A DNA stretch of 64,000 bases from Tepidiformaceae bacterium. Lineage in GTDB: Bacteria; Chloroflexota; Dehalococcoidia; Tepidiformales; Tepidiformaceae. Below, in pieces: positions 16,240 through 24,503 of this stretch. The notes under the pieces are model-generated. The model saw nothing but the letters and a program-made list of their open reading frames with translations, made no database searches and was not told where the DNA came from. The stretch is from NCBI GenBank assembly GCA_958295975.1, contig OY282446.1:1713289-1777288 (forward strand). Reading direction: 5' to 3'. Made by a program: the position numbers and the translations under genes. The first letter of the stretch is position 1, and the number at the start of each line of letters is the position of its first letter.

Positions 16240-17833
16240 GGGTTCGACGCACGCGCTCGGCCATGCGGGCGGCGCGCTCGCACGCCTGGCGCGCCGCGAT
16301 CTCGTCCTGCATCCACTTGTCCCGCTTGTTCGACTTCCACAGGCCCGCCAGCGTGAGCGTATCGCGCTTCTTGCCCCCGTTACAGGGCTGACAGAGCAGC
16401 ACACGGTTATCGATGGTGTTCTTGCCGCCATCTGCACGCGGACGAATGTGATCCAGTTGCATGAACGGACCTTCAAGGGAGCGCCCGCAACCGCCGCAGA
16501 TGACGTTCTTCCCATCGGCCTGCGCTTCCTCAAGATAGGCGCGGATTTCGGGGTGCCGCAGCGTCTCCCACCTGGCGGGCTGGTACTGCGGGGGGAGATC
16601 GAACGCTGGGGCGGCGATTTCGCGGTCGTCCGTGCGGTCGGGCGGAGTGGTAGCGTAGTGGACCTCGCCATGCGCCAGAAGCCGCTGCTGGCTCTTTTCC
16701 TTATGCGCCATACCCCGCCGTAGACTCTCGGGAACGATGTCGGGAATTAGTCTGCCATCGGCGAAACGGACAGCGATCTCGGCTCGAATATCCGTCGGCA
16801 GCTTGGACACATCAAGGTTCTCTTCCTTGACATGAGCGCAGACCTCGGCCAAGATATCGTTCTTCACGCTCGCCACGTCCATCACCCCAGCACCAACGAG
16901 CCGAACGACTACCGCCATCATTGCTCCATTCCAGAAGTCAATGCCAATCCACTGACGGTGGAGGCGCTCGGCAGCGACAACGGTAGTAGCACAGCCTGCG
17001 AAAGGGTCGAGCACGATGTCGCCCTCGTTGGAAGACGCCTTGATAATACGTTCGTAGAGCTTCAACGGTTTCTGCGTCTTGTATCCGTAGTTTTCTGCTC
17101 TGATATTACGCACCATCGAAATGTCTATCCACCAATCCTCAATAACCTTCCCTTCTTCGTTGATTTCCCGCGAAGAAAAATCCATACCATCCGTTGGTTC
17201 TCCTCCATACTTGGAGCGCGCAACAGAAGATGCAGCATAAGGAACTCGTACTTCGTTACGATTGAATGGGGTTTCCTTGCTCTTTGCGTAGAAGAGAATG
17301 ACATCATGTTTTCGTGGGAACCAATTGTGGGTATTGCTCGGTCCAGTGTACGCCCACACAATCTCGTTCCTGAAGTTGCCTCTCCCGAAGATGGAATCGA
17401 GCATCGCCTTCAGGTAGTGCGATGCTGTGTGGTCGCAATGCAGGTACAGGCTCCCGTCGTCCCGGAGCACCCTGTGCATCTCCATGAGTCGCACGCCCAT
17501 ATAGCACAGGAACGCGCCCATGTCGCTCCCGTCCTCCTTCTGCTTCCCCTTCTTCTTCCAGATCGCGTTCGCCGTATCGATGACTTCCCACACGGCGGGC
17601 TTGTCGTCCTTGATGGCGTCGATCCACTCCGCATGGACGTCCTCTTCCCAGCGCCAGCGGTCCTCGAACTTGCCGCCAGCGGCGAGGGAGTCGGGCGTGG
17701 CATGGAAGTCACGGCCCTTGTTGAAGGGCGGGTCCGTGGCGATGAGGTGGATCGTGCCGGAGTCGATGGCTTGGAGGAACTTGAGGTTGTCGCCGTGGAA
17801 GAGCGTGCGGTTAAAAAAGTTGGGTTCGGGCAT
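16232..17833 (-). CDS. Site-specific DNA methyltransferase fused to HNH nuclease domain
   Basis: A 533-residue fusion. The N-terminal two thirds is a beta-class N4-cytosine/N6-adenine methyltransferase: the catalytic motif TDPPFNKG (about residue 33) comes before the SAM-binding motif DPFAGCATTVVAAERL (about residue 285). The C-terminus (about residues 435-495) is an HNH-type domain with a CGGCG knuckle, LDHIRPRADGG, and LCQPCNGGKK, so both zinc-knuckle pairs and the catalytic His are intact. One chain may therefore both modify and cut DNA, or recognise modified DNA. The 17040-17350 stretch is AT-richer. No separate endonuclease gene is adjacent. TAGGCT and AAGGT precede the ATG. Confidence 0.9.
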   Translation of the reverse strand: MPEPNFFNRTLFHGDNLKFLQAIDSGTIHLIATDPPFNKGRDFHATPDSLAAGGKFEDRWRWEEDVHAEWIDAIKDDKPAVWEVIDTANAIWKKKGKQKEDGSDMGAFLCYMGVRLMEMHRVLRDDGSLYLHCDHTASHYLKAMLDSIFGRGNFRNEIVWAYTGPSNTHNWFPRKHDVILFYAKSKETPFNRNEVRVPYAASSVARSKYGGEPTDGMDFSSREINEEGKVIEDWWIDISMVRNIRAENYGYKTQKPLKLYERIIKASSNEGDIVLDPFAGCATTVVAAERLHRQWIGIDFWNGAMMAVVVRLVGAGVMDVASVKNDILAEVCAHVKEENLDVSKLPTDIRAEIAVRFADGRLIPDIVPESLRRGMAHKEKSQQRLLAHGEVHYATTPPDRTDDREIAAPAFDLPPQYQPARWETLRHPEIRAYLEEAQADGKNVICGGCGRSLEGPFMQLDHIRPRADGGKNTIDNRVLLCQPCNGGKKRDTLTLAGLWKSNKRDKWMQDEIAARQACERAARMAERVRRTLT

Positions 17834-17863
17834 GGGCGTACCTTGCGCTGCCGCTGGAGCCTA

Positions 17864-18694
17864 TCACACGCCGGAGGCCGCGCGGTCGTAGAGCTCGATG
17901 AATTCGCCGGAGGGGCCGACGATCTGGGCGAAGCCGGAGCCGTCCGGCGGGAAGAGCCAGCGGCCCGCGCCGCCCGCATCCACGCGCCCGGCGATGGCCG
18001 CGAGGTCGGCGTTGAGCAGGCGGAAGTGGTTCGAGCCCGGGTAGCGCTTGCCCGCGTCCGGGGGCGCGACGGGCGTGCCCTCCTCCACCACCAGCTCGAC
18101 GCGCCCGCCGCCGCCCGCCAGCGTCCAGCGCTCGTCGCCGTCGCCGTCCGTGGCCAGCGGGGAGAGGCGGTAGCCGAGGGCGCGCGCGTAGAAGCGCCAG
18201 GCGGCGGCGAAGCCCGCGCGCGTGTAGTGGACGCGGGCGAAGGGTTCGCCGCGCGTGAGCGCGCAGGCCTGCCCGTCGAGCGTGAAGGCGATGCCGTCGT
18301 CGCCGTCCGCGCCCGCCGCCGCGCGCGCGAGCTCGGGGGCCGTTGCGCGCAGGGCCCGCCAAGCCGCGTCGGGGTCGGCGGCGGCGATGCCGATGGTGAG
18401 GTCGCCCTGCGCGGGCGAGTCGCCCGGGCGCTCGCGGCGGGTGGCTGCGGCGGTCAGCTCCACGAGGTCGAGCTGCTGGCCGGTGGCCGGATTTTCGACG
18501 GTCCAGGTGCGGATTTCGTCGCCGAGCAGGGGCGCGATCAGCTGGCCGATGGCGTCGCCGGGCTCGTTGCGGTAACGGCGCGGCTCGCCGCCGCCCCCCT
18601 CCACGTCGGTGAAGCCGAGGGCGGCGATGGCGGCGGTGGTCGCCTCCAGGTCGCGCACGGCGAGGCCGTGGTGCGCCTGCGTGACGGCGGCCAT
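17864..18694 (-). CDS. VOC-family protein with two glyoxalase-like domains
   Basis: A 276-residue protein with two tandem VOC (glyoxalase/bleomycin-resistance/dioxygenase) folds: the first begins at QAHHGLAVRDLEATTAAI, the second near RVHYTRAGFAAAWRFYARAL and ends in GPSGEFIELYDR. Metal-ligand positions are only partly conserved, so enzymatic activity is uncertain. ATG at 18694 chosen from the domain boundary. It starts 2 bases after the SDR gene ends and is probably cotranscribed with it. Confidence 0.78.
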   Translation of the reverse strand: MAAVTQAHHGLAVRDLEATTAAIAALGFTDVEGGGGEPRRYRNEPGDAIGQLIAPLLGDEIRTWTVENPATGQQLDLVELTAAATRRERPGDSPAQGDLTIGIAAADPDAAWRALRATAPELARAAAGADGDDGIAFTLDGQACALTRGEPFARVHYTRAGFAAAWRFYARALGYRLSPLATDGDGDERWTLAGGGGRVELVVEEGTPVAPPDAGKRYPGSNHFRLLNADLAAIAGRVDAGGAGRWLFPPDGSGFAQIVGPSGEFIELYDRAASGV

Positions 18695-18696
18695 CG

Positions 18697-19482
18697 CTAG
18701 GCGCCCGCGCCGGGGGCGAGGGCTGCGATTTCGCGCAGGCCCCGTTCGCGCGGCGTGCCCGAGGCCGCGAACAGGTACGACTGGCCGGTGGGGCCGTCGG
18801 GGCCGTGGGCGAGCACGTGCAGGGCCGCGCGCGCGATGTCGGCGGGCATGATCTCCGCCGGGGAGTCGTGCGTGGCGCGGAACATGGGCGAATCGGTAGC
18901 GCCCATGCAGAGCGCGTTCACGCGGATGCCGTGCGGCTTCAGCTCGACCGCCCAGGTCTCCGTCAGCCGCCACTGCGCCCACTTGGCGCAGTCGTAGCCG
19001 GTGGCGGGCGCGAGGCCGGTGATGAGGTGGCCCTCGTGCACGTGCTCGGTGATCACGTTGAGGATGTCGCCGCCGCCCGCCGCGCGCATGGCCGGGACCG
19101 CCGCCAGGGCGCAATGGAAGCTGCCCAGCGCGCAGATGTCCATCGAATCCCGGAAGGCGCGCGCCTGCGATTCGTAGGTGCCCGAGGTGAGCGCCGTATC
19201 GACCCACACGGCGGCGTTGTTCACGAGGATGTCGATGCGCCCGAAGCGCTCGAGCACGCCGTTCATGGCGCGGCGCACCTGCGCCCGGTCGGCCACGTCG
19301 CAATCGACGGCGAGGCCCTCGCCGCCCGCCGCGCGCACGAGCCGCACGGTCTCGGCGTTGTTGGCCGCGTCGACGTCGAGCGAGGCCACGCTGGCCCCCT
19401 GTTCCGCGAAGGCGACGGCGAACCCCCGTCCGATGCCCTCGGCCCCGCCGGTCACGACCGCGACCTTTCCCTCGAGCTGCAT
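18697..19482 (-). CDS. Short-chain dehydrogenase/reductase
   Basis: A 261-residue NAD(P)-dependent SDR. The Rossmann motif TGGAEGIGRGFA is at residues 11-22, NNAAVW at about 88, and the catalytic Tyr and Lys in YDCAKWAQW; the position before the catalytic Tyr where Ser is usual lies in VITEH, so the Ser is replaced (Thr or Glu region). The acidic residue after strand 2 (LDVDAANN) suggests NAD preference. GGGGAGG precedes the ATG. Substrate unknown. Confidence 0.87.
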   Translation of the reverse strand: MQLEGKVAVVTGGAEGIGRGFAVAFAEQGASVASLDVDAANNAETVRLVRAAGGEGLAVDCDVADRAQVRRAMNGVLERFGRIDILVNNAAVWVDTALTSGTYESQARAFRDSMDICALGSFHCALAAVPAMRAAGGGDILNVITEHVHEGHLITGLAPATGYDCAKWAQWRLTETWAVELKPHGIRVNALCMGATDSPMFRATHDSPAEIMPADIARAALHVLAHGPDGPTGQSYLFAASGTPRERGLREIAALAPGAGA

Positions 19483-19564
19483 GACGCGCCTCCCCTGCTC
19501 CGTCGAGCGCGCCGATTCTGGCCCATCGCGCGCCGTTCCGCCAGACGCCCCAGCGCCGCCCCGC

Positions 19565-19570
19565 TAGAGT
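19565..19570 (+). promoter_or_regulatory. -10-like hexamer for a leaderless transcript
   Basis: TAGAGT ends 7 bases before the ATG at 19578, the spacing shared with other starts here. Confidence 0.4.
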
Positions 19571-19577
19571 GGCGGGC

Positions 19578-20390
19578 ATGGACGCGGACCGCTACCTCGC
19601 CGCCAACCGCCGCCGCTGGGATGAGCGCGTCGCCATCCACCGGCGCTCGGACTTCTACGACGCGGCGGGCTTCCTCGCGGGGGGCAGCGCGCTGGAGCCG
19701 CTCGAACGCGAGGAGGTGGGCGCGGTCGCGGGCCACACGCTCGTCCACCTGCAGTGCCATTTCGGCCTGGACACGCTCTCGTGGGCGCGGCTGGGGGCCG
19801 CGGTCACGGGCCTCGATTTCTCCGCGGAAGCGGTGCGCGAGGCGCGCGCCCTCGCCCGCGAGGCCGGGCTCGCGGGCGAATTCGTCGAGGCCGACGTGTA
19901 CGACGCCGTCGCGGCCCTCGGCGGGCGCGCCTTCGACGTCGTCTACACGGGCAAGGGCGCGCTCAACTGGCTGCCCGACGTCGGGCGCTGGGCCGCAACG
20001 GCGGCGGCGCTGGTCGCCCCCGGCGGGCGCTTCTACCTGCTGGAGTTCCACCCCTTCGGCGACGTGTTCGACGATGAGGCGGACTCCCTGCGTTTGCGCT
20101 ACCCCTACTTCCCCCGCGCGGAGCCGCTGCGCGTCGACGATCCGGGCACCTACGCGGACGCCGCCGCGCGGACCGTGCACAACGAGGCCTACGAGTGGAT
20201 GCATCCGCTGGGCGAGGTCGTCTCCGCGCTGGTCGCCGCGGGCCTGACCATCGAGTTCCTGCACGAGTTCGACTACACGCTCTACGAGCGTTTCCGCTTC
20301 ATGCGGCGCGAGGGGCGCGCGTGGACGCTGCCGGAGCACCGCGAAAGCGTGCCCCTGCTCTACTCCATCCGCGCCCGCAAGCCCGTCTGA
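19578..20390 (+). CDS. Class I SAM-dependent methyltransferase
   Basis: A 270-residue cytoplasmic methyltransferase. The SAM-binding region reads VHLQCHFGLDTLSWARLGA (about residues 58-76), followed by the acidic GLDFSAEAV and the later APGGRFYLLEF. The sequence after the core (YEWMHPLGEVVSALVAAGL) is typical of small-molecule methyltransferases. The acceptor is unknown. The ATG at 19578 is preferred over the in-frame GTG at 19569, which overlaps the -10-like hexamer. The end overlaps a convergent gene by 31 bases. Confidence 0.82.
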   Translation: MDADRYLAANRRRWDERVAIHRRSDFYDAAGFLAGGSALEPLEREEVGAVAGHTLVHLQCHFGLDTLSWARLGAAVTGLDFSAEAVREARALAREAGLAGEFVEADVYDAVAALGGRAFDVVYTGKGALNWLPDVGRWAATAAALVAPGGRFYLLEFHPFGDVFDDEADSLRLRYPYFPRAEPLRVDDPGTYADAAARTVHNEAYEWMHPLGEVVSALVAAGLTIEFLHEFDYTLYERFRFMRREGRAWTLPEHRESVPLLYSIRARKPV

Positions 20391-20896
20391 GCCAGCGCGT
20401 CCAGCTCCGCCAGCAGGGACGGCCAGAGGGAGCGCGCGGGCCAGGCGAAGGCGTCCGCGCCCGCGTCCCGCCGCGCGCTCCAGCCGTCCGCGGGCGCGCC
20501 CCGCCGCAGGCGCGCCGCGAATTCGCGCCAGACGGCCACGGGCTCGCGGTAGACGCGCAGGGGCGCGGTCCAGCCCTCCGTCAGCGAGACGCGGGGGAAG
20601 CGGTCGTGGTCGCGCGCGGCGCGGCGCGGGGCGCAGGCGTCGTGCGCGCCGGGCAGGTCGTGCGCCGCGCACACGCCGAGCACGCCCCAGCGCCGCGCGA
20701 AGGCGGGGAATGCGGCCAGCGGCGCGTCCTCCAGCGCGAGGAAGGCGTCGAGGCAGCCGTCGGGCGATCCGCCGCGCGCGAAACCCCGGTCGGGCGTGTC
20801 CGCCGCGCGCACGCGCCACAACAGCCAGCCGCCGCCGTCCGCCTCCTCGAGCACGGCGGCGTCGAGGGGCACGGCCAGCGTCCGCGCCGCGCTCAC
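20360..20896 (-). CDS. Conserved hypothetical protein
   Basis: A 178-residue protein I cannot assign. It starts at the GTG at 20896, which overlaps the stop of the SRPBCC gene (GTGA), so it is translationally coupled to it. Visible features are an acidic N-terminal half, the segment FARRWGVLGVCAAHD, paired His/Cys in the middle (HDLPG, HDACAPRR) and an arginine-rich tail. The Cys and His residues could bind metal, but no zinc-finger pattern is convincing. Its 3' end overlaps the convergent methyltransferase. Confidence 0.55.
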   Translation of the reverse strand: MSAARTLAVPLDAAVLEEADGGGWLLWRVRAADTPDRGFARGGSPDGCLDAFLALEDAPLAAFPAFARRWGVLGVCAAHDLPGAHDACAPRRAARDHDRFPRVSLTEGWTAPLRVYREPVAVWREFAARLRRGAPADGWSARRDAGADAFAWPARSLWPSLLAELDALAQTGLRARME

Positions 20897-21384
20897 TCCG
20901 CGAGCGTGGCCAGGTGCGCCGCGAACCGCTCGAACGTCTGCCGCACGCCCCACTCCATACCCGATTCGAGGTGGCCCGCGCGCGTCTCCGCCGACGGATG
21001 CAGGACGACGGCGGTGAGGCGCGTGCCGCCCGCTCCCTCCGCGTCGAACGTGGTGGTGACGACGGTCTCGATGTCGGGCATCCCCTCCCACGCCTCGGTG
21101 TTGACGATGCGGTGGGGCGGCGCGACTTCGCGGTAGACGCCAAACAGGCCCGTCTCCTCGCCCTCCGCGTCGCGCGTGACGAAGCGCCAGCGCCCGCCCG
21201 CGCGCAGGTCCTGTTCGCAGGCGATCAGCTCGTGCCCCTCCGGCCCGTACCAGTGCCTCATGCTTTCGCAATCGGTCCAGGCCGCGAAGACGCGCTCCGG
21301 CGGCGCGGGCAGCGAGCAGGCCATGACGATCTCGCGCTCGCCGCGCGCCTCCAGGGTGAAGCCGATGTCAGCGCCTTCGGTCAT
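20893..21384 (-). CDS. SRPBCC/AHSA1-like domain protein
   Basis: A 163-residue single-domain START/Bet v1-like protein of the AHSA1 group. The opening REIVMACSLPAPPERVFAAW and WYGPEG, then GGRWRFVTRD and a C-terminal helix (ESGMEWGVRQTFERFAAHLA), are typical. Such proteins bind hydrophobic ligands in a cavity; ligand unknown. It lies 13 bases downstream of the enoyl-CoA hydratase gene and is probably in the same operon. Confidence 0.85.
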   Translation of the reverse strand: MTEGADIGFTLEARGEREIVMACSLPAPPERVFAAWTDCESMRHWYGPEGHELIACEQDLRAGGRWRFVTRDAEGEETGLFGVYREVAPPHRIVNTEAWEGMPDIETVVTTTFDAEGAGGTRLTAVVLHPSAETRAGHLESGMEWGVRQTFERFAAHLATLAE

Positions 21385-21397
21385 CGTTCCGCTCCCG

Positions 21398-22192
21398 TCA
21401 GCGTCCCTTGAAGACGGGCGGGCGCTTCTCCATGAAGGCGCGCCGCCCCTCCACGTAGTCCTCGCTGGCGAAGCAGGCCTCCACCATGCGCTCGATGGCG
21501 TCGAGGTCGCGCTCGCCCGCGTCCTTCTCCACCTCCGCGACGGAGGCCCGCAACAGGCGCAGGGTGAGGGGCGCGTTGGCGGCGATGGCGTCCGCCATGC
21601 CCGCCACCGTCGCCTCCAGCTCGTGCGCGGGCGCGACGCGGTTGACCAGCCCCCAGCGCAGGGCGTCGGCGGCGGGAAAGCGCGCGCCCGTGAGCAGGAT
21701 TTCGCGTGCCGCCGCCGCGCCCACCGTCCGCACCAGCTGGCGCGTGCCGTCGAAGCCGTAGCCCAGCCCGAGGCGCGCGGCGGGGATGCCGAACTGCGCG
21801 TCCTCCGAGGCCACGCGGAGGTCGGCCCGCAGCGCCGTGAGCAGCCCGCCGCCCATGCAGTAGCCGCGGATCATGGCGATCAGCGGCTTGCCCAGCCCGG
21901 CGTAGGCGCGCGCGGCCTCCGCGCCCACGCGGTCGAACTCGGCGATGGAGGCCGGATCGGAGCGGCGCCGCTCGAACTCGGAGATGTCCGCGCCGGAGAC
22001 GAAGGCCTTGTCGCCCGCCCCCGTCATCACCACCACGCGCACCTCCGGGTCGTCGCGGAAGGCGCGCAGGATCACGGCCACGGCCCGCTGCATGTCGAGG
22101 CTGAGCGCGTTGCGGCGCTCGGGGTTGTTGAAGATCATCCAGCCGCGGCCGCCCTCCGTGCGGGCGATCATGCGGTCCGTCTCGAGCTCCAT
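21398..22192 (-). CDS. Enoyl-CoA hydratase/isomerase family protein
   Basis: A 264-residue crotonase-superfamily enzyme. The oxyanion-hole segments FVSGADISEF (about residue 65) and GYCMGGGLLTALRADLRVAS (about residue 105) are present. The position aligned with catalytic Glu in hydratases falls near QFGIPAARLGLGYG, which suggests a non-standard hydratase or isomerase. It probably acts on acyl-CoA in beta-oxidation-like catabolism. ATG 22192 chosen because AGGAAA precedes it and the fold begins within 10 residues. Confidence 0.86.
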   Translation of the reverse strand: MELETDRMIARTEGGRGWMIFNNPERRNALSLDMQRAVAVILRAFRDDPEVRVVVMTGAGDKAFVSGADISEFERRRSDPASIAEFDRVGAEAARAYAGLGKPLIAMIRGYCMGGGLLTALRADLRVASEDAQFGIPAARLGLGYGFDGTRQLVRTVGAAAAREILLTGARFPAADALRWGLVNRVAPAHELEATVAGMADAIAANAPLTLRLLRASVAEVEKDAGERDLDAIERMVEACFASEDYVEGRRAFMEKRPPVFKGR

Positions 22193-22312
22193 GCGCGTTT
22201 CCTGACCGGGGCGCGTCCCGCCCATGGTATGGGAGGCCGCGGGCGGGAACGGCGCCCCCCGCAAGCCTACCGCGCTTGCGCGCCTGCGCGCTATCTGCCA
22301 ACATCCGCCGCG

Positions 22313-22410
22313 ACTCTGGACAAGTCAAACCCAGGCCGGGGCCGGCAGCTGGACGGGGCGTCCTCCGCCCCCTTGGCGGCCAACCGGATACTGGTGGACT
22401 TGTCCAGAGT
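22313..22410. repeat. 98-bp element bounded by perfect 14-bp inverted repeats
   Basis: ACTCTGGACAAGTC at 22313-22326 is the exact reverse complement of 22397-22410, with 70 bases between. It lies in the 249-bp gap between the divergent enoyl-CoA hydratase and protease genes and ends 31 bases before the protease start. It could be a miniature inverted-repeat element, or a long-stem leader RNA or operator. No clear target duplication flanks it and no second copy was seen in the window. Confidence 0.6.
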
Positions 22411-22441
22411 ACGCCCGCGTCCCAGTCACAAGGGGGCTTTC

Positions 22442-24499
22442 GTGAAGCGTACGCCGCGCCACAGTTTCATCGCCGTCGCCTTGGCCGGAGTGTTCGGCCT
22501 CGCCCTGCTGATGGGCGCGGATGCGCAATCGGGCGCGACCGCCAACGTCGAGGTGCGCGTCTGGCAGCGCGTCACCGACGCGCGGGCGCTCTACATCAGC
22601 GCGCGGCCCGAGGGCGGCAGCTGGCGCACGCTCGGCACCATCCCCATCGAAATAAGCGGCATCAGCGGCTCCCGCGCCTACCGCTACGGCGACATCACCG
22701 TGACCGTCCCCCGCACGGGCGCGCCCGCCGCCGTGGTTGAGGTGCGCGTCTGGCAGCGCGTGCGCGACGACCTCAGCCTCTACATCAGCGCACGCCCGCG
22801 CGGCGGCTCGTGGGGCACGCTCGGCACCATCCCGCTCGACATGTCCGGGCGCAGCAGCACCGGCACTTTCCGCTACGGCGACATCACCGTGCGCGTCCCC
22901 CTGCCCGCCGCCGCGCCTACGCCAACGCCGTCGCCCTCCACGAGCGGCCGCGACGCCGAGACCTGCGACTTCGCGGACTCCGCGAAGAAAGTCGTGGCCA
23001 GCACCGTCAAGGTCACGACGGCGAGCAGCACTGGCTCGGCCTTCTACGTCGGCAACGGCGAGTTCGTGACGGCGGGGCACGTGATCGATGACGTGCGCAC
23101 GGCCACGCTCACGAACGCGCGCATCAACGTTACCGCCTCAGTCGTCGGCTACTTCCCCGGCACGGAGGGCGACGTGGGCGTCCTGCGCGCCTCGGGCGTC
23201 ACGCTCGCGCCGCTCGAATGGGCGGGCAGGATGGGCATCGGCGAGGCGGTCACCTTCGCAGGCTATCCGCATGGCTTGGGCACGAACGCTTCCATCAGCC
23301 GCGGCATCGTCTCGCGCCTCTTGACCGCGGGAGGCGTCTCCTACATCCAGACGGACGCGCAGATCAACCCGGGCAACAGCGGCGGGCCGCTCTTTGACGA
23401 GTGCGGGCGCGTGGCGGGCGTGGCCAGTGCCCGCATCGACCGCAGCGCGTCTGGCCGGCACGCCGAGGGGCTGGGCTTCGCCGTGGCCGAGCCGAGCCTG
23501 AGCCGCCTGCTCATCAGCATCCGCGCCGGTTCCGGGCCCGCCGCGCAGGCGCAACCTACGTGGGAGCAGATCGACGCGCTTGAGGATGCGGTCGTCGATG
23601 CCTGGAACGAGAACATCACCGCGCTCAACGTGCTTGGCGACCAGTGGGAGAGTATCCACGACCAAGAGGATCCGCCCTCGAACAGGCTCGCGACCAACGC
23701 CCGCGGGCGACGCGACCTCGCGCAGGCCACGCTGGACCGACTGACGCCCCTGCGCTCCGACCCGGCGACGCGGAACTCCACCGCCCAGCGCAACATTGAA
23801 GCCGCAATCGCTTACTGGACCGCCAATGTTGCGAGACTGGAAGCGCAAGAGAGCTACGCCCTCGACATCGGTACATGGGGCGAGGTGCTGTCAGAGGAGG
23901 TCAAGCGGGCCGATGCCCTTGTGACCTACCGGCGCGAGAAGTGCGAACTCTGGCAGGTCATGTACTCGAACTGGCAGGAAGCGTGCGACGATGTCAGCGA
24001 CGCGGAGCAGGCCGCTGCGGACAGCCGCGCGGAGGCGGAAGAGCAGGCCGTCTGGGAACAGCGGGATGCGTTCGATGATACCGTGAACGAGCGTTGGAGC
24101 GAAGCATCTGACAATCTCGGCGCACTGGATGATCAGTGGGACGCCATCAGCGACTCCGAGTATCTCCCTTCGCAGAGGCTTGCGAGGATCGCCCGCCAAC
24201 AGGCTGCGATCAGCCGTGAAGTGCTGACCTTCCTGCGCGGTTTGTCCGGCGATCCGGCACTGGCCAACGCGACCGTGACCAGCTCGTGGCGAGCGGCGAT
24301 TACCTACTGGGAACGCTACCTCGAAGAGGTCCAGGCATGGGAGGCGTACGCGCTGAACCGCGTGCAGGAGGCGAGCGTCGATCAGGCGAACGACCGCAGG
24401 AACGCCGCCTACACTGCGTACCTGCGGGCGAGGTGCGACCTCTGGCGGCTCCAGGAGTACACGAACGCCGACGAGCTGTGCGCGGAGGCCGGGCGGTAG
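22442..24499 (+). CDS. Exported trypsin-like (S1C) serine protease with two N-terminal repeat modules
   Basis: A 685-residue exported protein. A signal peptide (GTG at 22442, AGGGGG 7 bases upstream) is followed by two copies of a 55-residue module (VEVRVWQRV...RYGDITV). A Pro/Thr linker leads to a DegP-like protease domain with all three triad residues: His in TAGHVID, Asp in EGDVGVL, Ser in NPGNSGGPLF. There is no PDZ domain. The C-terminal 300 residues contain two related helical segments (around AWNENITALNVLGDQW and RWSEASDNLGALDDQW) that look like a duplicated coiled-coil region. It probably acts at the cell surface. Substrates unknown. Confidence 0.88.
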   Translation: MKRTPRHSFIAVALAGVFGLALLMGADAQSGATANVEVRVWQRVTDARALYISARPEGGSWRTLGTIPIEISGISGSRAYRYGDITVTVPRTGAPAAVVEVRVWQRVRDDLSLYISARPRGGSWGTLGTIPLDMSGRSSTGTFRYGDITVRVPLPAAAPTPTPSPSTSGRDAETCDFADSAKKVVASTVKVTTASSTGSAFYVGNGEFVTAGHVIDDVRTATLTNARINVTASVVGYFPGTEGDVGVLRASGVTLAPLEWAGRMGIGEAVTFAGYPHGLGTNASISRGIVSRLLTAGGVSYIQTDAQINPGNSGGPLFDECGRVAGVASARIDRSASGRHAEGLGFAVAEPSLSRLLISIRAGSGPAAQAQPTWEQIDALEDAVVDAWNENITALNVLGDQWESIHDQEDPPSNRLATNARGRRDLAQATLDRLTPLRSDPATRNSTAQRNIEAAIAYWTANVARLEAQESYALDIGTWGEVLSEEVKRADALVTYRREKCELWQVMYSNWQEACDDVSDAEQAAADSRAEAEEQAVWEQRDAFDDTVNERWSEASDNLGALDDQWDAISDSEYLPSQRLARIARQQAAISREVLTFLRGLSGDPALANATVTSSWRAAITYWERYLEEVQAWEAYALNRVQEASVDQANDRRNAAYTAYLRARCDLWRLQEYTNADELCAEAGR
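22547..22711 (+). repeat. VEVRVW/RYGD module, copy 1 (in protease)
   Basis: This stretch encodes 55 residues running from VEVRVWQRV through SARPEGGSWRTLGTIP to RYGDITVTVP. It is closely similar to the stretches at 22736-22900, 51023-51190 and 62569-62742. Confidence 0.85.
22736..22900 (+). repeat. VEVRVW/RYGD module, copy 2 (in protease)
   Basis: A second 55-residue copy (VEVRVWQRVRDD, SARPRGGSWGTLGTIP, RYGDITVRVP), 25 bases after the first, of exactly equal length. It indicates an internal tandem duplication in the protease gene. Confidence 0.85.
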
Positions 24500-24503
24500 C
24501 CCC

